Counted from the first letter of the stretch, positions 1-7,491 are shown. The stretch: 23,925 bases of DNA from Caldora sp. SIO3E6 (GCA_010672185.1 JAAHHL010000025.1:3425-27349), one strand, 5' to 3'. The notes: generated by a model not told the origin, from the letters alone. Made by a program: numbers and translations.

Positions 1-120
1 CCTGCCTCCTGCCTCCTGCCTCCTGCCTTCTGCCTCCTGCCTCCTGCCTCCTGCCTTCTGCCTCCTGCCTCCTGCCTTCTGCCTCCTGCCTTCTGCCTTC
101 TGCCTTCTGCCTTCTGCCTT
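1..120. repeat. Heptanucleotide tandem array, (TCCTGCC/TTCTGCC)n
   Basis: About 17 direct 7-bp units of two variants, CCTCCTG and CCTTCTG, reaching the left edge. On the minus strand these are AGGCAGG/AGGCAGA. The same family recurs at 4379-4440, 4590-4620, 4850-4892, 21720-21752, 22098-22126 and 23768-23827. They resemble the cyanobacterial STRR (short tandemly repeated repetitive) sequences. Confidence 0.95.
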
Positions 121-466
121 CTTGCACTAGCTGAGTCTCTAGCAGCGCCGAAATCGTCTGTTGTTGATCTGTCCACCAAGCACCATTAGCCACCGAATCC
201 CCTAATATAAGTATTCGCAGTGTTGACTCTGGTCTAGTGACTGTGATGGTAGGAGAGCGCATCGAATATTCATTAATCGCAATCAGATTGCCGAACCTTC
301 TGGTGCGCTGGGAAGGTGCTAGTAAGTAACCAATGCCAGGGTCTTTAGTATAGATTAGGGGATTGCCAAAACCCACGAGCGATCGCAAGAGCAATTCCAG
401 TATTACGGACAATCCCACCACAACTACCAAAATCACCAGCACAATATTCACTCGACTTTCCTCCAT
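1..466 (-). CDS. SGNH/GDSL hydrolase, 5' part, interrupted by heptamer array (runs off window)
   Basis: Read from ATG at 466-464, the frame stays open to the window edge. Residues 5-30 are a hydrophobic segment, so the protein is probably anchored in the membrane. Residues 84-92 (RILILGDSV) match block I of SGNH/GDSL esterases, where the Ser of GDS is the nucleophile. The following TISALLETQL suits the helix after block I. From residue 116 the frame enters a 7-bp tandem array and encodes a 7-residue repeat (EGRRQKA and variants) up to base 1. The remaining SGNH blocks would lie outside the window. Either the array is an in-frame insertion in the loop after block I, or the gene is broken there. 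No clear Shine-Dalgarno precedes the ATG. The family call is fairly firm; whether the gene is intact cannot be seen. Confidence 0.7.
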   Translation of the reverse strand, partial: MEESRVNIVLVILVVVVGLSVILELLLRSLVGFGNPLIYTKDPGIGYLLAPSQRTRRFGNLIAINEYSMRSPTITVTRPESTLRILILGDSVANGAWWTDQQQTISALLETQLVQEGRRQKAEGRRQEAEGRRQEAEGRRQEAGGRRQEAGGRRQ

Positions 467-480
467 GCTAAGTATCATAG

Positions 481-537
481 AAAGCGGCGGGAAGCCTATT
501 CCTTCTAGGAATGGGAGGGATAATCGCCCGCCGCTTT
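481..537 (+). other. Nested hairpin with conserved GGAAGCC-ATTCC core
   Basis: An 11-bp perfect stem (481-491 with 527-537, AAAGCGGCGGG/CCCGCCGCTTT) encloses a second stem, 495-502 with 508-515. The inner hairpin (CCTATTCC, loop TTCTA, GGAATGGG) closely matches one on the minus strand at 13933-13953. Cyanobacterial IS200/IS605 right ends often carry GGAAGCCC hairpins of this type, so this may be a transposon-end relic. It could alternatively act as a terminator. Confidence 0.45.
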
Positions 538-539
538 GT

Positions 540-560
540 CATTAGTCATTGGTCATTGGT
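540..560. repeat. Short heptamer array (CATTAGT/CATTGGT)x3
   Basis: Three 7-bp units, CATTAGT CATTGGT CATTGGT, lie just after the nested hairpin and 18 bp beyond the stop of the dehydrogenase gene. Confidence 0.8.
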
Positions 561-578
561 ACAAAGGACTTTCACCTA

Positions 579-1529
579 CTAATATTTAATCAGGCTGAGG
601 GCAGACTGATAAATCTTTTGAAGTGCTAAATTACAGAGATTAATCCGACTATCTGTAACATTTGTTGCCATATGAGGGAAGATGATACAATTTTCTAATT
701 GATTTAAAGGGTGTGATACAGGAAGGGGTTCTGGAGTTGTTACATCTAATAGAGCCATACCGATTTGCTTATAATTTAGAGCATGGTATAAGTCATTCTG
801 GTTGCAGACTTCACTCCTAGCAATATTAATAAATATAGATGAAGATTTCATCTTAAGAAAGGCATCTAATGAAAACAAATTTTTTGTTTCTTGATTAAGT
901 GAACAACATACGATTATAGCATCAGATTCTTGAAGTAACTTTTCAAAAGAAGTGAAATGTAAACCATACTCTTGCTCTGCATCCAATTTTCTTTGTTTTG
1001 AATAATAGAGTATTTTTGATTTAAATCCAGTTAGTCTTTGGGCAATAGCTTTTCCAATATTACCCAAGCCTACGATTCCAATCGTTGCTTGAGATAAGGA
1101 TAACCCGTTTAGATTCCACAGATAATACCAAGTTTCATGATTATGTTTATGCTTTAGGATTTGATCTAGTCTGCGTACACCAATAAGTAAAAGTGCGATT
1201 CCATAATCTGCTACAGCATCAGTAGTTACATTTTGTATATTATAAACTTCTATCCCAGATTTTTGGCATTCTGAGATATTAATATGATCTGTTCCTTTAC
1301 TCATGGTTACAACAACCTTTAAATCTGGCTTTGCCACTTCAAGTATTGCCTGATCAATTTTATCTTTATATGTGCAAAGAATTGCATAATACCTAGTATT
1401 TTTAAATTTTTCGTAGATTTCTGAATAATTCATCGTTCGTTTTTTTTTAAACATATCCACCGAAAAATTTTCAGGAACTGTTTTGAGTGCTTCTTGTGGA
1501 ATTATGGCTGTAACTAATATTTTAAGCAT
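579..1529 (-). CDS. D-isomer-specific 2-hydroxyacid dehydrogenase (NAD-binding)
   Basis: The 316-residue length is usual for the D-2-hydroxyacid dehydrogenase superfamily, which interconverts 2-oxo acids and D-2-hydroxy acids with NAD(P)H in the cytoplasm. The Rossmann fingerprint GIVGLGNIGKAIAQ is at residues 151-164. All three catalytic positions are visible: Arg238 in NIARSE, Glu267 in DVTTPEPLP and His286 in FPHMAT. The usual acidic residue binding NAD ribose is not obvious after beta-2 (YYSKQRK), which might favour NADPH. It lies 91 bp downstream of the methyltransferase/AllA fusion on the same strand, so the two are probably one operon. Both genes look AT-richer than the housekeeping genes nearby, suggesting acquired DNA. 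Substrate is not determinable from sequence; 4-methylthio-2-oxobutyrate is a hypothesis from the neighbour. Confidence 0.9.
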   Translation of the reverse strand: MLKILVTAIIPQEALKTVPENFSVDMFKKKRTMNYSEIYEKFKNTRYYAILCTYKDKIDQAILEVAKPDLKVVVTMSKGTDHINISECQKSGIEVYNIQNVTTDAVADYGIALLLIGVRRLDQILKHKHNHETWYYLWNLNGLSLSQATIGIVGLGNIGKAIAQRLTGFKSKILYYSKQRKLDAEQEYGLHFTSFEKLLQESDAIIVCCSLNQETKNLFSLDAFLKMKSSSIFINIARSEVCNQNDLYHALNYKQIGMALLDVTTPEPLPVSHPLNQLENCIIFPHMATNVTDSRINLCNLALQKIYQSALSLIKY

Positions 1530-1620
1530 AATTAATTAGCTTTACACTGTAAATTTACAAGTTCTAACTTATGTTATTAAGTATTTATGATGCATAGTGC
1601 CAGATCTGAGTCTAATACTT

Positions 1621-3120
1621 TTAGATACAAACTTTTAGCCAGTTAAGATATTCTGATGCAATATGACAATCTACAGTTGCATCTAGTTCACATTGTCGTG
1701 TAGTAATATTTACCTGATTATTTTCAAGTGGTATTGGGTTTGTATGCCACACACCAGGTTTAATGATGACACCATCATTACCATTACTAATAAGTGCTTT
1801 GAAATCATGAGGTTTTGGATTATCAATAGGGGCTGCTATCACATAGAGCAATTTGTGGTCTGGGGCAATAAAAGCTTGTCCTCCCTCTTCATGTCGATTA
1901 AACCATTCTATGTAAATGTTTCCTTTGTGATCGCGATAAGCCAAATCACGACACTCATATTGGATAGCTTTGTTATAAGCTGAGAGTGAGTCAGAATTCC
2001 AACTCATTTCCATGTTTGCCTCAACTAATTTACTTAGTCCCTTGTTATCTAAAATTGGGCGGCCTGTTGATGAAATCCATTGTACCCGTGGAACTTCTAT
2101 ATTATGCCAATCTTCCTTAACAAAAATAGTTCCTAGATCACCTAAGCTTTTCTGAGTTAGTGATTGAGCTGAAATTGGGATAAGACTGCATCCTGTTAAA
2201 AATATCTGTAGTTTTTTTGATGAAATATTTAGCGCTTTCTCCATCTGAAAACAACCCCAAGCAAAATAACCATTTTGAAACGCATCAAGACGATCAACTA
2301 AAGACTGACGAAATTTTGAAAGATAAGCTTCACTAACATTTCGATTAATCATCTGATTACAAAATTGATCAATTTGATCAATCATTTTCTGAAAATTAAC
2401 CCCCAGATGACTTGTTAAGTCATAATAGCTGACATTTTTTAACCCTTCAGAAAAACTCCATTGTATATAATCACTTACACATGCTAAATTTGTAACAGCG
2501 TTAAGTTCGCTAAATGTGGCTGTATCTTTCATGGCAACTTTCTCGCCACGCATCAGATCTGTAAAAATAAATTTCCCACCTGATACTAATACCCTTTTAG
2601 CTTCACAAATTACTTTATGTTTATCCTCTGCATGACAGATTGCTTCTTCACTCCATACAACATCAAACTTATTCGTCCAATCTTGGGGAAGTTCATCAAA
2701 ACTACATTCAACAATATCAATAAGATGAGCAATACCTAGCTTTTTAGCTTCTATATAATTTTGTTGATTCTGATTTGGGCAAATATTAACACAGGTAATT
2801 TGACATCCATAGTTTAGAGCTAGATAATGGGAAGTACCTCCACACCCAGAGCCCAAATCAACAATACGGTGTTTTGAGCTAAGAGATAACTTCTGCTGTA
2901 TCAAATTTACCATGAATTTGATTATATTTTTTGATGCTTTGGCTATGCTGTCATAAGGAGTTTCATAAATTCCATAGTGGATACTAAATCCAAAATCACC
3001 CATAACAGTTTGATAGAACTGTAGCCCTTGTTTTGAATTATATTGCTCTAAAATTTTTTGTTGTTTTTGAGATAAATCGACAGAATTACACAATAGAGAT
3101 TGAGATGTTTTTCTTAGCAT
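1621..3120 (-). CDS. SAM methyltransferase fused to AllA/ureidoglycolate-lyase-like domain (DsyGD-like candidate)
   Basis: A 499-residue two-domain protein. Residues about 20-300 are a class I SAM-dependent methyltransferase. Motif I is VDLGSGCGG at 87-95, followed by the acidic-loop region and FDVVWSEEAICHAED at 152-166. This pattern is closest to sarcosine/dimethylglycine N-methyltransferases. Residues about 310-499 align with AllA ureidoglycolate lyase (a cupin-like fold): IPISAQSLT at 314-322, GGQAFI at 413-418, and KALISNGNDG then GVWHTNPIPL at 441-465. The fusion is not a standard ureide or betaine enzyme. As I recall, a bifunctional 4-methylthio-2-hydroxybutyrate S-methyltransferase/DMSHB decarboxylase (DsyGD) is reported from Gynuella and filamentous cyanobacteria. 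The neighbouring hydroxyacid dehydrogenase fits that pathway. Domains are seen; DMSP function is inference. A betaine-type or unknown natural-product role remains possible. Confidence 0.88.
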   Translation of the reverse strand: MLRKTSQSLLCNSVDLSQKQQKILEQYNSKQGLQFYQTVMGDFGFSIHYGIYETPYDSIAKASKNIIKFMVNLIQQKLSLSSKHRIVDLGSGCGGTSHYLALNYGCQITCVNICPNQNQQNYIEAKKLGIAHLIDIVECSFDELPQDWTNKFDVVWSEEAICHAEDKHKVICEAKRVLVSGGKFIFTDLMRGEKVAMKDTATFSELNAVTNLACVSDYIQWSFSEGLKNVSYYDLTSHLGVNFQKMIDQIDQFCNQMINRNVSEAYLSKFRQSLVDRLDAFQNGYFAWGCFQMEKALNISSKKLQIFLTGCSLIPISAQSLTQKSLGDLGTIFVKEDWHNIEVPRVQWISSTGRPILDNKGLSKLVEANMEMSWNSDSLSAYNKAIQYECRDLAYRDHKGNIYIEWFNRHEEGGQAFIAPDHKLLYVIAAPIDNPKPHDFKALISNGNDGVIIKPGVWHTNPIPLENNQVNITTRQCELDATVDCHIASEYLNWLKVCI

Positions 3121-3202
3121 AAATCTTACTATTTACGGTTGGAAAAAAATCTTAAAATATCGTTCTGTGTTCTGGCAACCGGAGATTTCAATTAATTTTG
3201 GG

Positions 3203-3373
3203 TCACTCACTGATTAGCACTCCAGGTGGATACAGATCTCGTAAATTCTCCTTAGACACAGAATGAGCACTCAAAGTATAGTAACCACAAATGTGGGTCA
3301 AGTCAATTAATGAGATATTACGCTGAAGTTGCCGAGTATTGAAAGGGTGATACCAGAATTGAACCTTAATCAA
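3203..3373 (-). pseudogene. GNAT acetyltransferase (TacT-like toxin) fragment
   Basis: A 56-codon open stretch on the minus strand ends at TGA 3205-3203. It contains TRQLQRNISLI followed by ICGYYTLSAHSVSKENL, which matches the central part of TacT-type GNAT toxins (a QDxRRN stretch, then GYYTLS, strand beta-4). Such toxins acetylate aminoacyl-tRNA. The frame begins after an in-frame TAA at 3391-3389 and has no ATG. The N-terminal third, the acetyl-CoA pyrophosphate loop and the C-terminal half are absent, so this is a relic. No DUF1778-type antitoxin is seen beside it. Confidence 0.5.
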
Positions 3374-3483
3374 TAATTCCGATTTAGGTTATAGACGATT
3401 GCTCTGTTACTGGCTACCATAGTCATGGATGATCAAGTTTCTACAAGTCTTTGCACGCCCACTCAAGGAAGAACTATTACCAT

Positions 3484-3624
3484 ATGTCAGATCTAAATCG
3501 TGGAATCATGAAGTTCAAAGGAGCTGATAGCCCTAAAGCGATCGTGATTACAGCAGTGCTGGTTTTCGGCAGCATCAGCTTCTTGATTTGGTGGGCACTT
3601 CAGGCAGCTTACACCGTGGGCTAG
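3484..3624 (+). CDS. Small single-pass membrane protein (46 aa), unidentified
   Basis: ATG 3484 to TAG 3622 encodes 46 residues. A short polar N-terminus (MSDLNRGIMKFKGADSPK) is followed by a hydrophobic helix, residues 19-42, that is rich in aromatic residues near its end (FLIWWAL), and a short tail. A purine-rich AAGGAAG lies about 12 nt before the start. The length, topology and good codon use resemble the many small thylakoid subunits of cyanobacteria such as photosystem and NDH accessory proteins, but I cannot assign it to one. It stands alone, upstream of two tRNA genes. It is too compact and clean to be chance, since the frame is a hydrophilic head plus a perfect membrane helix. Confidence 0.7.
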   Translation: MSDLNRGIMKFKGADSPKAIVITAVLVFGSISFLIWWALQAAYTVG

Positions 3625-3864
3625 TACTCTGAAGGCAGGAGGCTCCAAGGCAGGAGGCTTAGAGGGAAGAAAGCCTATTACACAAGCTTTTTAACCTTTT
3701 TTCACGCTTTGGGTTATTTCCATGCCCGCTGCACTAGATACCTTGATTTACCTCGAAGCTGAACCTACGCTGTAGCGTGTTTTTTCTCTATCTTGAAAAT
3801 TTCAGTATCCACCACTTGACTTTCAAATATTAATTCTGCTAAATTGAGTAACTGTGGTTGAAAT

Positions 3865-3949
3865 GGGTCGATGCCCGAGTGGTTAATGGGGGCGGACTGT
3901 AAATCCGCTGGCTACGCCTACGCTGGTTCAAATCCAGCTCGGCCCACCA
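3865..3949 (+). tRNA. tRNA-Tyr (GTA), CCA encoded
   Basis: The 7-bp acceptor stem is GGGTCGA with TCGGCCC (3939-3945). The anticodon stem GCGGA/TCCGC encloses loop CTGTAAA, giving anticodon GTA at 3899-3901. There is a long class II variable arm, a TTCAAATC T-loop, and the 3' CCA is encoded at 3947-3949. Confidence 0.97.
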
Positions 3950-4047
3950 CTAAATGGAGTTATGGTCTAAGTTAGGTTAAAAACCTTAGAGTTTTTAGCT
4001 CGCTACTCAAGACAAAAAACTAACTCCCTTGCTCAATAATTCAAATT

Positions 4048-4119
4048 GCCCGTGTGGCTCAGTGGTAGAGCACACCCTTGGTAAGGGTGAGGTCACGAGT
4101 TCAATCCTCGTCACGGGCT
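4048..4119 (+). tRNA. tRNA-Thr (GGT)
   Basis: The acceptor stem GCCCGTG pairs with CACGGGC (4112-4118). The D-arm is GGCTCAGTGGTAGAGC, and anticodon loop TTGGTAA in stem CACCC/GGGTG gives GGT (Thr). The T-arm has GTTCAATCC. CCA is not encoded. It lies 98 bp after tRNA-Tyr, in the same orientation. Confidence 0.97.
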
Positions 4120-4148
4120 TTTAATATGTATAAAACCCTTGATTTTTA

Positions 4149-4181
4149 GCGATCAGCTACGCTGGTGCTGTAGGCAATCGC
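4149..4181. repeat. 33-bp dispersed palindromic element, copy 1
   Basis: Begins GCGATCAGCTACGCTGG and ends TAGGCAATCGC, so its ends form GCGAT/ATCGC. A closely related 33-bp copy is at 7149-7181. Confidence 0.6.
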
Positions 4182-4369
4182 TTGATTTTTGCTCTCGATT
4201 TTTAACACTCACCTGATGGTCTATAATATAGTCTATTGGGCAGTATCCTATTTAACTATTTTAGGGAGCTGAGGGAGCTAAGGAAGCTGGGGAGATAGGG
4301 TAAAAATCTAGATTTATAGGCATTATAACCGATATGATAAGTTTTCCTTGTATCTTACTTATTACTCTC

Positions 4370-4620
4370 GAGAAACTAGGAGGCAGGAGGCAGGAGGCAG
4401 GAGGCAGGAGGTGAGGAAGGAGGCAGGAGGTAGAAGGTAGGTAGGTAGGAAATAGTGTTTCTCCTATTCAATTGGGGGTGTGAAGCGCTCCTCAGGAGCT
4501 CTTCAGAAACTAGAATCACACATTTAGGGCTGAATTCCTTGATATGACTAGTTTCTCACTTCTTTTTAGGCAAGGAAAACTCTTGTTCCTCCTGCCTCCT
4601 GCCTCCTGCCTCCTGCCTTC
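4370..4620. repeat. Repeat-rich segment: opposed heptamer arrays and 10-bp inverted repeat
   Basis: AGGCAGG units run on the plus strand at about 4379-4440, grading into GGTAGGTAGG, and CCTGCCT units run in the opposite sense at 4590-4620. Inside them are GAGAAACTAG (4370-4379) and its reverse complement CTAGTTTCTC (4548-4557). There is also an imperfect hairpin around 4481-4503 (AAGCGCTCCT..AGGAGCTCTT). No gene is visible from 4120 to 4666. The whole could fold as a large cruciform with the opposed arrays paired. Confidence 0.75.
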
Positions 4621-4666
4621 TAATGCTTATTACTTCAAAACCCGTTTCTAAACCACATTTTTAGCT

Positions 4667-4912
4667 GTGTCACTCCACTACGGCCCTTCCCCACACACAA
4701 AATATCCATTAGCTGACCAAACACGGTTAGTCTTTTTAAAGAACATTATCAAAAATCCCAACATTATTGTTGGTGACTACACCTACTACGATGATTTTGA
4801 AAATCCAGAAAATTTTGAGCGCAATGTCTTGTATCACTTCGACTTTGAAGGAGGCAGGAGGCAGGAGGCAGGAGGCAGGAGGCAGGAGGCAGGAAGAGTT
4901 AAGGGAATATGA
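4667..4912 (+). pseudogene. Xenobiotic acetyltransferase (Vat/CatB type), N-terminal fragment cut by heptamer array
   Basis: Residues 1-62 from GTG 4667 match the N-terminus of hexapeptide-repeat xenobiotic acetyltransferases (Vat/CatB family): YGPSPHTKYPL, a FLKNII stretch, NIIVGDYTYYDD, then RNVLYHFDF. These enzymes use acetyl-CoA to acetylate small hydroxyl substrates. Family members are about 200-220 residues, and here homology stops after FDFEG. The frame then passes into six AGGCAGG units (GGRRQEA peptide repeat) and ends at TGA 4910-4912. All hexapeptide repeats and the catalytic His are missing, so it should be inactive. The sequence after the array (4893 on) shows no continuation of the gene in any frame I could recognise. 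Confidence 0.65.
4850..4892. repeat. Heptamer array (AGGCAGG)x6 inside truncated acetyltransferase
   Basis: Six near-perfect AGGCAGG units lie exactly at the point where similarity of the acetyltransferase to its family ends. Confidence 0.95.
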
Positions 4913-4950
4913 CTTGTTTCTTATCTTCTTTTTCGACGTGGAATTTTATC

Positions 4951-5010
4951 CAATTCCCCATTCCCTATTTCCCAATTCCCAATTCCCAATTCCCCATTCC
5001 CCATTCCCTA
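4951..5010. repeat. Heptamer array (CCAATTC/CCCATTC)n
   Basis: About 8.5 units of period 7 (CCAATTC, CCCATTC, CCTATTT). It ends one base before the TAA of the ABC transporter gene (5014-5012). It is a different sequence from the AGGCAGG family but has the same period. Confidence 0.9.
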
Positions 5011-5011
5011 T

Positions 5012-6772
5012 TTACTTTGCGCCAGACTGTACTCGCCAAAGGGTTGCATAAATTCCCTGTTGCTCCAGCAATTGCTCGTGGGTTCCTTGCTCGACTAATT
5101 TGCCTTGTTCCATAACATAAATACAATCGGCATTGCGTACAGTAGAAAGACGATGAGCGATCGCAATAGTTGTCCGATTTTTAGTAATCTTTTCTAAGGA
5201 GCGTTGGATGGCAGCTTCGGTCTCATTATCCACTGCAGAAGTTGCTTCATCAAGAATTATTACTGGAGGGTCTTTCAAAACTGCTCTAGCGATCGCAATC
5301 CGCTGTTGTTGCCCTCCGGATAATTTTTGACCCCTCTCTCCAATAATGGTCTCATAACCTTGGGGTAATTGGTCGATAAATTCTTGGGCTTCGGCAATTT
5401 CTGCTGCTGCCCGAATCTCTGATAGAGTGCTATCAAAACTGCCATAGGCGATATTCTCTCTGACTGTGCCATGAAATAAAAACACATCCTGGCTGACTAA
5501 ACCAATGGCGCGACGCAAATCTGGTAACTGCAATCGATTAATTTCAATGCCATCCAGGGTAATTATCCCCTTCTGTACTTCATATAGTCGCAACAAGAGT
5601 TTTACCAGGGTACTCTTACCAGAGCCAGTAGCACCGACAATACCAATAGTTTCACCAGCAGGGATGTGTAAGGAAAGATGCTGGATAGCTGGAGAGCGAT
5701 GGCGGTAAGCAAAGGTGATATCTTGTAAAACTAACTCTCCTTGTACTTGGCTCACCGGTAAGGCAATATCTCCCGAATGTACAGCGATGGGAGTATCTAG
5801 CAAATTCATAACCCTAGCAGTAGAAGCCATTGCCCGTTGATACTGATCTAGAGTATTACCGAGGCGAGTTAAAGGCCAAAGCAAGCGCTGAGTCATAAAC
5901 ACTAACACACTGTAAGTGCCGACGGATAGCCTACCTGCTGCTGCTTCCATCCCACCAAACAACAGAATACTGGTAAAGCCTACCAAGATGATCATCCGAA
6001 TCAAGGGGACAAAAGCAGCAGAAAGAGCGATCGCTCGTCGGTTACTCGTGCGGTAAGCTTGACTTTGGGCAGCAATTCTCCCTAATTCATATTTTTCAGC
6101 AGTAAAACTTTTAATGGTAGTAATACCTGTGAGATTATTGGACAATTGCCCATTAAGTAAACTCACCTGCTCTCGCACTTCAGCATAACGAGAAGCCAAC
6201 AGACGCTGAAAAGCAATGGAACCCCAGAGGATAAAAGGTATCGGTAGAATGGTCATCCAAGCAACATTGGGAGCCACTAGCATAAAGGCAGTACCAATAA
6301 TTACTACCGTGGTGCTTACCTGGAGAATTTCATTGGCTCCTACATCCAGAAAACGCTCCAGTTGATTGATATCATCACTAAGAATCGACATCAACCCTCC
6401 TGTACTGCTGTCTTCAAAGTAAGCTAGTTCCAGGGATTGCAAATGCTCATAGGCATCCAAACGCAAGTCGTGCTGCATTGCTTGCGCCAGATTACGCCAT
6501 AGTCGGTTGTAGATATATTGAAACAGGGATTCTAATCCCCAGACCAGGAAACTGAGGAAAACGAGAACTAATAGTTGACTAAAAGTATCGGTGATTCCTA
6601 GTTTAGCAATGAAAGAGTCCTGTTGCTGAACTATCACATCCACCGCAGCACCAATTAAAACTGGTGGTGCTAGATCAAATATTTTATTGAGAATCGAACA
6701 AGCGATCGCTTGCCCAATCAAAGTACGATATTTCTGACCGTAACTGAGTAGACGCAGGAGGGGAGGAGACAA
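5012..6772 (-). CDS. ABC half-transporter (fused permease and ATPase, MsbA/multidrug type)
   Basis: 586 residues, typical for a type IV ABC exporter half-molecule that works as a dimer in the inner membrane. Residues about 15-310 hold six hydrophobic helices and the coupling segments; residues about 345-580 are the nucleotide-binding domain. Visible motifs: Walker A GATGSGKST 380-388, Q-loop Gln428, signature LSGGQQQR 484-491, Walker B VIILDEA 504-510 with catalytic Glu509, and H-loop His540. The start is TTG at 6772-6770: an in-frame TAA lies three codons upstream, and PLLRLLSYGQKYR is where the family begins. No good ribosome binding site is visible. The gene is bracketed by heptamer arrays at both ends. 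Substrate cannot be told; lipid or hydrophobic compounds are usual. It appears intact. Confidence 0.95.
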   Translation of the reverse strand: MSPPLLRLLSYGQKYRTLIGQAIACSILNKIFDLAPPVLIGAAVDVIVQQQDSFIAKLGITDTFSQLLVLVFLSFLVWGLESLFQYIYNRLWRNLAQAMQHDLRLDAYEHLQSLELAYFEDSSTGGLMSILSDDINQLERFLDVGANEILQVSTTVVIIGTAFMLVAPNVAWMTILPIPFILWGSIAFQRLLASRYAEVREQVSLLNGQLSNNLTGITTIKSFTAEKYELGRIAAQSQAYRTSNRRAIALSAAFVPLIRMIILVGFTSILLFGGMEAAAGRLSVGTYSVLVFMTQRLLWPLTRLGNTLDQYQRAMASTARVMNLLDTPIAVHSGDIALPVSQVQGELVLQDITFAYRHRSPAIQHLSLHIPAGETIGIVGATGSGKSTLVKLLLRLYEVQKGIITLDGIEINRLQLPDLRRAIGLVSQDVFLFHGTVRENIAYGSFDSTLSEIRAAAEIAEAQEFIDQLPQGYETIIGERGQKLSGGQQQRIAIARAVLKDPPVIILDEATSAVDNETEAAIQRSLEKITKNRTTIAIAHRLSTVRNADCIYVMEQGKLVEQGTHEQLLEQQGIYATLWRVQSGAK

Positions 6773-6793
6773 GGGAGGTTAGGGGGTAGGTGG

Positions 6794-6827
6794 AGAATTT
6801 AGAATTTAGAATTTAGAATTTAGAATT
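6794..6827. repeat. Heptamer array (AGAATTT)x5
   Basis: About five AGAATTT units lie 21 bp upstream of the TTG start of the ABC transporter gene, between it and the antitoxin-like gene. Confidence 0.9.
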
Positions 6828-6867
6828 AGGGAATACAGCATTCATTTTATGTGGGTATCTAGGACGA

Positions 6868-7089
6868 TTATTTTAGACATTCCCAATCCTGTTCTTCAAC
6901 CAAGGAACTGACTAAATCTCCTAAAGTTTTACCTTTACCTGCAATCGCAGCAGAAGGGGTTCGACGTAATAGTTGGGGTTCATTAGCTGAAAGAATGGTT
7001 ACAATGACATGAGCTTTGGCTACTTTTGGTTCGTCTGTTAACCACTGCAATTGACCATTTTCGATCATGGCTTCATAGCTGGGAAGCAT
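6868..7089 (-). CDS. Small antitoxin-like protein (73 aa), apparently orphan
   Basis: Starts MLPSYEAMIENGQLQWL, a short beta-rich N-terminus. The C-terminal part (TPSAAIAGKGKTLGDLV, then EEQDWECLK) has the look of the toxin-binding tail of small VapB-like cyanobacterial antitoxins. Such genes normally overlap a PIN-domain toxin at their 3' end. Here only 95 bp and a heptamer array follow before the ABC gene, and no toxin frame is visible. It is therefore an orphan or the survivor of a lost pair. The start ATG 7089 lies 14 bp from another heptamer array (7104-7127). Function is inferred from size and style only. Confidence 0.65.
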   Translation of the reverse strand: MLPSYEAMIENGQLQWLTDEPKVAKAHVIVTILSANEPQLLRRTPSAAIAGKGKTLGDLVSSLVEEQDWECLK

Positions 7090-7103
7090 TACTCTCTCCT
7101 GGT

Positions 7104-7127
7104 TTAGGTGTTAGGTGTTAGGTGTTA
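7104..7127. repeat. Heptamer array (TTAGGTG)x3
   Basis: Three TTAGGTG units lie upstream of the antitoxin-like gene; the same unit recurs at 13635-13673 upstream of the phosphatase gene. Confidence 0.85.
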
Positions 7128-7148
7128 TCAGGTCAGTAACTATCAGAT

Positions 7149-7181
7149 GCAATCAGCTACGCTGATGCCCTAGGCAATCGC
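7149..7181. repeat. 33-bp dispersed palindromic element, copy 2
   Basis: Related to the copy at 4149-4181, sharing AATCAGCTACGCTG-like and TAGGCAATCGC blocks with a few substitutions. Confidence 0.55.
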
Positions 7182-7211
7182 AAATTCTGATTCCTGGTCA
7201 ATTATTACCCT

Positions 7212-7491
7212 GTAGGGGCGGGTTTAGGGATAACTTTGCCCATTTTATCTGAATATTCAGATCAAAACCCGCCCTGCCATCATCCCCAAATCAGCGATCG
7301 CCTACCTCATCTTAGCCGAATATTTCCCTCAAAACCCGTACTACCATCATCACAGAATAAGCAAGCGCTATTGCCCAGGTTATCGATTCACAATCAATAA
7401 GCTGTTCGCAAATACCTAGGTTATCCACAGGGCGGGTTTTGTATCCAGGTTATCTTTGATGTCTTGAGCATATCCCTAAACCCGCCCCTAC
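7212..7491. mobile_element. Putative MITE with nested inverted repeats
   Basis: The 21 bases at 7212-7232 (starting GTAGGGGCGGGTTTAGGG) recur perfectly inverted at 7471-7491, bounding a 280-bp segment. A second perfect pair is nested inside: 7263-7276 CAAAACCCGCCCTG with 7428-7441. No open frame of note lies between. Size, terminal inverted repeats and lack of coding capacity fit a miniature inverted-repeat element. I could not identify a target-site duplication with confidence, and no transposase in the window matches these ends. Confidence 0.55.
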
